Shown piece by piece: positions 58,796 through 64,000 of a DNA stretch of 64,000 nt. A program made the position numbers and the translations under genes. How positions within the stretch are numbered: position 1 is the first letter of the stretch; every line of letters begins with the position of its first letter. The stretch spans positions 1-64,000 of the forward strand of contig NZ_CANKYS010000010.1 of the NCBI RefSeq assembly GCF_947488025.1, read 5' to 3'. The DNA is from an uncultured Nocardioides sp. (GTDB lineage Bacteria > Actinomycetota > Actinomycetes > Propionibacteriales > Nocardioidaceae). The notes beneath the pieces are model-generated. The model had not been told where the DNA came from and ran no database searches. It was given only the letters and a program-made list of their open reading frames with translations.

Positions 58796-58930
58796 GACCA
58801 CCTGTTACCCCCCTCACATGCGGACTAATCCTTCTGAGCGCGGAAATGTGACAGCCCTGCCACAGGAAGCTCGGAAGTTCGTCTCTGCCAGTCACCGGCA
58901 GTGCGAATCGTCCGTAGGGCGACCCGTCGC

Positions 58931-58936
58931 TACGAT
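58931..58936 (+). promoter_or_regulatory. -10 hexamer of the cysDN operon
   Basis: TACGAT lies about 38 bp before the cysD start, giving a leader with GAGAGAGG as ribosome-binding site. No convincing -35 is seen. The rest of the gap 58802-58930 holds only the small hairpin CTGCC/GGCAG near 58890. Confidence 0.4.
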
Positions 58937-58974
58937 GATGGCTGCTGTCCCCGAGAGAGGCCGTCGCTAACGCC

Positions 58975-59889
58975 ATGACCAACACCCACGTCGACTACCA
59001 GCTGAGTCAGTTGGACCAGCTCGAGGCCGAGTCGATCCACATCTTCCGTGAGGTCGCTGCGGAGTTCGAGAAGCCGGTCCTGATGTTCTCCGGTGGCAAG
59101 GACTCCATCGTCATGCTCCGCCTGGCGGAGAAGGCGTTCTTCCCGGCCAAGCTCCCCTTCCCGTTGTTGCAGGTCGACACGGGCCTGGACTTCGACGAGG
59201 TGCTGTCCACGCGCGACTCGTGGGTCGAACGCCTCGGTGCGCGGATGATCGTGGCCACCATCGACGAGGCCATCAAGGCCGGTCATGTGGTCGATGACGG
59301 CAAGACCAGCCGCAACCGCATGCAGATCGGCACCCTGCTCGGTGCCATCGAGGAGAACGGCTTCACCGCCGCCTTCGGTGGTGGCCGCCGCGACGAGGAG
59401 AAGGCCCGCGCCAAGGAGCGCGTCTACTCCCACCGCGACGACTTCGGCCAGTGGGACCCGAAGAACCAGCGTCCCGAGCTGTGGAGCCTCTACAACGGCC
59501 GCATCCACGCCGGTGAGCACATGCGGATCTTCCCCCTCTCCAACTGGACCGAGCTCGACATCTGGAGCTACATCCACCGCGAGCAGATCGAGATCCCCTC
59601 CATCTACTTCGCCCACGAGCGCGAGGTCATCGAGCGCGACGGCATGCTGCTGTCGGTCGGCCCGGAGATCCAGCCCAAGGGCGGCGAGAAGATCGAGAGG
59701 AAGTTGGTGCGCTTCCGCACCGTGGGTGACCGCACCCAGACCGGCTGCGTGGAGTCCGAGGCCTCCGACACCGCCGCAATCATCGAAGAGATCGCCGTGG
59801 CGCGAGTGACCGAGCGCGGCGCGACCCGTGGCGACGACCGGTTCTCCGAGGCTGCCATGGAAGACCGCAAGAAGGAGGGCTACTTCTGA
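58975..59889 (+). CDS. cysD: Sulfate adenylyltransferase subunit 2
   Basis: Predicted 304 residues, the catalytic subunit that makes APS from sulfate and ATP. The PP-loop is MFSGGKDSIVMLRL (residues 39-44 for SGGKDS), and AAFGGGRRDEEKARAKER and FPLSNWTELDIWSYI follow. The length is standard. The stop overlaps the cysN start (TGATG), coupling the two subunits. Confidence 0.96.
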   Translation: MTNTHVDYQLSQLDQLEAESIHIFREVAAEFEKPVLMFSGGKDSIVMLRLAEKAFFPAKLPFPLLQVDTGLDFDEVLSTRDSWVERLGARMIVATIDEAIKAGHVVDDGKTSRNRMQIGTLLGAIEENGFTAAFGGGRRDEEKARAKERVYSHRDDFGQWDPKNQRPELWSLYNGRIHAGEHMRIFPLSNWTELDIWSYIHREQIEIPSIYFAHEREVIERDGMLLSVGPEIQPKGGEKIERKLVRFRTVGDRTQTGCVESEASDTAAIIEEIAVARVTERGATRGDDRFSEAAMEDRKKEGYF

Positions 59890-61196
59890 TGGCCGACGAG
59901 AAGACCACCACCGTCGGCGAGGAAGCTGCCGCCGTCACCGAGAACGCCGACCTGCTGCGCTTCGCCACCGCAGGCTCCGTGGATGACGGCAAGTCCACGC
60001 TCATCGGGCGCCTGCTGCTCGATTCCAAGTCGATCTTCGAGGACCAGCTCGAGGCGGTGGAGTCGACCAGCCAGTCCAAGGGCTACGACTACACCGACCT
60101 GGCACTGCTGACCGACGGTCTGCGCTCCGAGCGCGAGCAGGGCATCACCATCGACGTGGCCTACCGCTACTTCGCGACGCCCAACCGCAAGTTCATCATC
60201 GCCGACACCCCGGGCCACATCCAGTACACCCGCAACATGGTGACCGGCGCCTCGACCGCCGACCTGGGCCTGGTCCTCGTCGACGCCCGCCAGGGCCTCA
60301 CGGAGCAGTCCCGCCGCCACGCGGTGCTGCTCTCGCTGCTGCGCGTCCCGCACCTCGTGCTGGCGATCAACAAGATGGACCTCGTCGACTGGGACGAGTC
60401 CGTCTACGAGAAGATTCACCGCGAGTTCACGACCTTTGCGACCAAGCTCAACATCCCCGACCTCGAGGTCATCCCGATCTCGGCGCTGCAGGGCGACAAC
60501 GTCGTCAACCGCTCCGAGAACACCCCGTGGTACTCCGGCCCGACGCTCATGCACCACCTCGAGCACGTCCACGTCGCCTCGGACCGCGACCTCGTGGACA
60601 CCCGCTTCCCGGTGCAGTTCGTCATCCGCCCCAAGTCCGACCAGTACCACGACTTCCGCGGGTACGCCGGCCAGGTGGCCGGCGGCGTGCTGAAGAAGGG
60701 CGACGAGGTCGTCGTGCTGCCCAGCGGCATGACGTCCACCATCTCGAAGGTCGAGCTCTTCGACACCGAGATCGCCGAGGCGTTCCCGCCGATGTCGGTG
60801 ACGATCCACCTCGAGGACGACGTCGACGTCTCCCGCGGCGACATGATCGCCCGGCCGAAGAACGCGCCCAAGCCCAGCCAAGACATCGACGCGATGATCT
60901 GCTGGATGACCAACGAGCCCCTCAAGCCGCGGCAGAAGCTCGCCATCAAGCACACCACCCGAACCGGGCGTGCGATGGTCAAGGACATCCAGTACCGCCT
61001 CGACGTCAACTCACTGCACCGCGACCAGGAGGCCGGCGAGCTCGCGCTCAACGAGATCGGCCGCGTCCAGTTGCGCACCACCGTGCCGCTGCTCTGCGAC
61101 CCGTACTCAAAGAACCGCACCACGGGCTCGTTCATCCTGATCGACGAGGCCACCGGGGTCACCGTCGGCGCGGGCATGATAAACAGCGGAGCCTGA
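59889..61196 (+). CDS. cysN: Sulfate adenylyltransferase subunit 1 (GTPase)
   Basis: Predicted 435 residues. GTP hydrolysis by CysN drives APS formation by CysD. G1 is GSVDDGKST (29-37), followed by LRSEREQGITIDVAYRYF, ADTPGHIQYTRNM and AINKMDLVD, then EF-Tu-like beta domains. It ends without the CysC domain often fused in actinobacteria, so APS kinase must come from elsewhere, most simply the gene at 49984. Confidence 0.96.
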   Translation: MADEKTTTVGEEAAAVTENADLLRFATAGSVDDGKSTLIGRLLLDSKSIFEDQLEAVESTSQSKGYDYTDLALLTDGLRSEREQGITIDVAYRYFATPNRKFIIADTPGHIQYTRNMVTGASTADLGLVLVDARQGLTEQSRRHAVLLSLLRVPHLVLAINKMDLVDWDESVYEKIHREFTTFATKLNIPDLEVIPISALQGDNVVNRSENTPWYSGPTLMHHLEHVHVASDRDLVDTRFPVQFVIRPKSDQYHDFRGYAGQVAGGVLKKGDEVVVLPSGMTSTISKVELFDTEIAEAFPPMSVTIHLEDDVDVSRGDMIARPKNAPKPSQDIDAMICWMTNEPLKPRQKLAIKHTTRTGRAMVKDIQYRLDVNSLHRDQEAGELALNEIGRVQLRTTVPLLCDPYSKNRTTGSFILIDEATGVTVGAGMINSGA

Positions 61197-61199
61197 AGG

Positions 61200-62459
61200 T
61201 TGAAGTCCCGCACTGCCTCGGGCGATGGGAACCTGCGCGGACTCACACGGCTGCGATTGATCGTTCTGCTGTACCCCTTGGGTGCGGCTGTCTTCAACCC
61301 TGGCACCGGACTGACATCGGGTATGTATGCCACGATCCCGATCATCGTTGTCTATGTTTTCAGGCGACTCACGTCCCCTCGCCCGGTCGCGAGTTACGAA
61401 GTCCTCCTTTTATTGTCATCGGCGATCGTACTTGCCAGCCCCTTCTGGACTGGGCACCTCGTCGCTGGCGACACATCTGCCAGCCGCGGTGCCGCGTTGA
61501 GCATCCTCTACGCAATTGCAGCTATCGAGTTCATACGCACTAGGCAGCAGTTGATCTTCACGTTGCAAACACTGGCAGCTGGCGGAACCCTTTACGCGGC
61601 GTACTTCCTCACGCGCTCAGAGGCGTACGACAATGCGACGAACCGCGCCACTGTCGAGTTCGCCAACGCGAATTACACAGGGGCCATTTTGGCCTTCACC
61701 GCCGTGTGCACCCTCCATCTGGTGCGCGATGCAGGGTGGTCGTGGCGTGTCGCCCTCGTGGCGGCGACTGCCGTGCAATCGGGGGCAATTCTCGCCACCG
61801 GATCCCGCGCCTCCATCTCCGGCGCAATTATCGGAATATTGTTTCTCCTTCGCAGCGAGCGGCCGACGCGTTTTCGCGACGCCGCAGTCTTCTTCGGAAT
61901 GGCAGCATTTGGAGTCCTTCCCTTCCTTGCGAGCCTTGAATCGCGGCTACGTGAGATCGCCGTGTGGGCCGGCCAATTCGACTCGCGCGAGCGCGCTGCC
62001 TCGTCGCGCAACCTGTCGGGACGCGACGCATTGTGGGAACAATCTCTTCAACTCCTTCCGGACCAGCTTCTCACTGGATGGGGGCCGGACCGTTACAGGT
62101 TCCGTTTGCCGTCACAGGGACTTACTCACAATTGGGTTCTTGAACTGCTGCTCTCCGTTGGCGTGCTGGGCACTTTTGTCGTCGTGGCTGCTATCGTCGT
62201 CACCTACCGGGGCCCTAGCGCACGCAACGCGGCCACTCAATTCTCAGCCCTGCGGCCCGCGGTGGCCATGTCCATCATTCCATCACTGGGGCTGAGCACT
62301 CACCAGTGGACCTTGTGGGCGTGGTTTGCGCTAGCAATCTGTTTCTTGACTGGTCCCGGCTTCGACAAGCATGGTGACGCTTCGGCCGCGCCAGCAGACG
62401 AAACCGGATCCAACGTCAATCGTGCGAGTCTTGGCGGGCCGGTAGAAGCCGCGTCATGA
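61200..62459 (+). CDS. O-antigen ligase/polymerase-like membrane protein
   Basis: Predicted 419 residues with about ten transmembrane helices. A loop region with GRDALWEQSLQLLPDQLLTGWG and RLPSQGLTHNWVLELLLSVG (given in parts) matches the Wzy/WaaL-type O-antigen ligase family, including the conserved His-Asn. It would polymerise or ligate surface polysaccharide. The start is TTG, 3 bp after cysN, with GGAG 8 bases upstream. Base composition drops sharply from cysN, with A/T-ending codons, suggesting acquired DNA. Confidence 0.75.
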   Translation: MKSRTASGDGNLRGLTRLRLIVLLYPLGAAVFNPGTGLTSGMYATIPIIVVYVFRRLTSPRPVASYEVLLLLSSAIVLASPFWTGHLVAGDTSASRGAALSILYAIAAIEFIRTRQQLIFTLQTLAAGGTLYAAYFLTRSEAYDNATNRATVEFANANYTGAILAFTAVCTLHLVRDAGWSWRVALVAATAVQSGAILATGSRASISGAIIGILFLLRSERPTRFRDAAVFFGMAAFGVLPFLASLESRLREIAVWAGQFDSRERAASSRNLSGRDALWEQSLQLLPDQLLTGWGPDRYRFRLPSQGLTHNWVLELLLSVGVLGTFVVVAAIVVTYRGPSARNAATQFSALRPAVAMSIIPSLGLSTHQWTLWAWFALAICFLTGPGFDKHGDASAAPADETGSNVNRASLGGPVEAAS

Positions 62460-62573
62460 CACATATGGCGGCCGAAATCCCTTCAGAGAGTCTTTAGACC
62501 CGTTTCGACGCCCGAATCCGTTGATCCTCTCGAGCGAGCCGCCCTTTGCGAAGGCGACGTGTCTCGCTCTCAG

Positions 62574-63764
62574 TCACGACACGTCCGCGGCCAAGTCCTG
62601 CAGGAACCCGCGGAGCCTTTCACCTTGCGCTGCATGACCCCGGGTCGTCAGGATGAAGTCCCGCCCTCCAGCACCAATGTCGGCAAGGACGTCCGGCTGT
62701 TGGAGTGCCCTATCAATCGCGCGGGCCAGGCCCGCTGCGCCTGGCTCGGAGAACGTCACGTGCGGTTCGTAGTCGGCTGGGATCCCGGGGAGTCGCGTAG
62801 TCAGTACGGCCGTGCCGGAAGCCATGTACTCGAGGATCTTCGATGGAAATGAGTACCCAGCGATCATGGTGTTGGGCGGGCGCGGATTGACCAACAGTCT
62901 CGCCTGCTCGTACACGGACTGAAGCTGTTGGGCATCGGCCATGCCTCCGAAGTGGACGCGGGCAGATTGTCGAGCCCGCTCTCGCACTAGGTCCTCGAGA
63001 GGACCGCGGCCATAGACGGCGAGCCGCCATTGCCCAGCACTGCGAGTAACAGCCTCAAGTAGGTCGAGGACTCCATATTCCGCGTTGAGCGAACCCGCGT
63101 ACACGACCTCGTGACGAGCCATCCGTGTAGTGCTTGAAGGAAACTCGAGGGGGTCTGCGGCGATTCCCTCCATTAGCAACGTCGGAAGGCCAGGCGCGAA
63201 GTCGGTCGCCAGACCGTCCGCAAGCGCAACTACACCGTCCATTCGAGCCAGAGCTGCCCCGATGAGCCGACGGTCCGCCACTTTGAGTGCCGTGGCCGCC
63301 AAGTTGTCCAAGGCCGTACGTGTGCTCGGGGGATCGGTCAGCACCGTCACCACAGGCACGCCCCTGATCTTGCCGGCATTCAACCCAGCCCACAGGAGTG
63401 GGCTGTGCACCCCATGAATCAGCACCGCATCGAACGCGGCACCACCTCGCCACTGCCTCAGCGCGCGCCGCACAGACACAAACCGGCTGAGGTGCTTGAG
63501 ACCTGTCAGATTGTAGAAGGGGAGTGTCGTCCCGAGAACGCCGTCCTGTTCGTAGCGTTCTCGTCCAAACCGAATCCGCGAACAATGCGGAAAATCTGCT
63601 GCCGGTAGGAAACCGAAGGCGACGACTTCGATCCCCGCGGAGCGCAGGGACCTCGCCATGGACCATCCGAACCTGTGCGTCTGCACTGGCATCGACCGAT
63701 CCACCTGCAACAGTTCAGACATCCCTGCGTCTGCAGCCAGAAAACCCAAGTAGAGGACTTTCAC
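62574..63764 (-). CDS. Family-4-type glycosyltransferase
   Basis: Predicted 396 residues of GT-B fold. The N-terminal domain starts KVLYLGFLAADAG, and the C-terminal domain has VVYAGSLNAEYGVLDLLEAV and FPSKILEYMASGTAVLTT, the sugar-nucleotide-binding region with the conserved Glu of GT4 enzymes. It adds a sugar to a polysaccharide repeat unit; donor and acceptor are unknown. The GTG overlaps the stop of the upstream transferase (GTGA). GC content is lower than the window average. Confidence 0.88.
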   Translation of the reverse strand: MKVLYLGFLAADAGMSELLQVDRSMPVQTHRFGWSMARSLRSAGIEVVAFGFLPAADFPHCSRIRFGRERYEQDGVLGTTLPFYNLTGLKHLSRFVSVRRALRQWRGGAAFDAVLIHGVHSPLLWAGLNAGKIRGVPVVTVLTDPPSTRTALDNLAATALKVADRRLIGAALARMDGVVALADGLATDFAPGLPTLLMEGIAADPLEFPSSTTRMARHEVVYAGSLNAEYGVLDLLEAVTRSAGQWRLAVYGRGPLEDLVRERARQSARVHFGGMADAQQLQSVYEQARLLVNPRPPNTMIAGYSFPSKILEYMASGTAVLTTRLPGIPADYEPHVTFSEPGAAGLARAIDRALQQPDVLADIGAGGRDFILTTRGHAAQGERLRGFLQDLAADVS

Positions 63765-64000
63765 ACCAACCTCCGCGTCTCAGCCGCTGTCGCGAGGGCC
63801 TCACGCAAACGTTCTCGAGTTGAGGCCAGGCCAAAGGTGCTGATTACAGAATCCGAGCGGGCGCCCGCCGGAAGATCCTCAGCCTGGGTAGCTGCCCCCA
63901 GTGCAGTTATCGCGCGGGGCAGCTCTTTCCCTTCGGGCGACTCGACGTGATACCCGAGACCTGCCCCTACAAGAACCTGAACGCTCGACTGATCTGCCGG
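63761..64000 (-). CDS. Glycosyltransferase C-terminal fragment, cut by window edge
   Basis: The last 79 residues of a minus-strand gene whose 5' part is outside the window. VLVGAGLGYHVESPEGKEL followed by ITALGAATQAEDLPAGARS and a helical end resembles the C-terminal segment of GT-B glycosyltransferases (acidic GxxxESPEGKxL loop, then helices). Its stop overlaps the next GTG by 4 bp. Too little is visible to assign a family firmly. Confidence 0.6.
   Translation of the reverse strand, partial: PADQSSVQVLVGAGLGYHVESPEGKELPRAITALGAATQAEDLPAGARSDSVISTFGLASTRERLREALATAAETRRLV

Overview
The window is chromosomal DNA of a high-GC actinobacterium, most likely Nocardioides or a close relative in Nocardioidaceae. 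The grounds are strong G/C bias at third codon positions, frequent GTG starts, GTGA/ATGA/TGATG gene overlaps, an RmlC-RmlD fusion, a urease cluster in the order ureABCFGD without ureE, an HBHA-like protein, and a dispersed repeat resembling one I associate with this family. This is inference; no rRNA or other strong phylogenetic marker is present. I see no rRNA, tRNA, CRISPR array, prophage or intact insertion sequence.

Layout. 1-348: no supported gene; a tandem 23-bp repeat and a strongly self-complementary block. 349-4651: TetR regulator with a heterodimeric ABC exporter. 4701-10392: pdxH, a citrate synthase, a secreted M15-like protein, a DCC-family protein, GNAT, serC and topoisomerase IB. 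10454-18629: protealysin-like protease fused to an inhibitor-like domain, a Tat-exported protein, typA, and a large secreted metzincin. 18713-25460: two-component system, small membrane protein, MFS exporter, DUF1707 protein, acyl-CoA dehydrogenase, PfpI-like protein. 25546-29971: secreted beta-helix protein under a CebR-like operator, a RibD-like reductase divergent from an odd dihydropteroate-synthase-like gene, and an amidase with an apparent frameshift.

29971-41516 is a nucleotide-sugar region: galE, two tandem gmd paralogues, rmlA, rmlB and fused rmlCD. It also holds a DUF4012 membrane protein and a small type VII secretion-like set (WXG-like protein plus DUF1023 hydrolase). 41701-48371: TetR, DUF2516, the urease operon, then the HBHA-like gene and its Xre neighbour. 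The urease operon appears to sit inside a gene group that is contiguous in mycobacteria. 48516-58795: VanZ, asparaginase, an APS kinase with a degenerate sulfurylase-like front, LMW phosphatase, TauE/SafE permease, a BY-kinase, VapBC, BKACE, an HprK/PqqD-like orphan, dtd and GH16. 58975-61196: cysD-cysN, whose missing APS kinase is supplied by the gene at 49984. 61200-64000: lower-GC polysaccharide genes (ligase/polymerase-like membrane protein and two glycosyltransferases), cut by the window edge.

Two themes link the genes. One is envelope and exopolysaccharide construction: sugar nucleotides, chain-length BY-kinase with its phosphatase, ligase, glycosyltransferases, amidase and GH16. The other is nitrogen and sulfur assimilation: urease with a GlnR-like site, asparaginase, cysDN and cysC. 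At about twenty genes a TAnnnT-like hexamer lies 6-7 bp before the start codon, the signature of leaderless transcription, and this was used to settle several starts.
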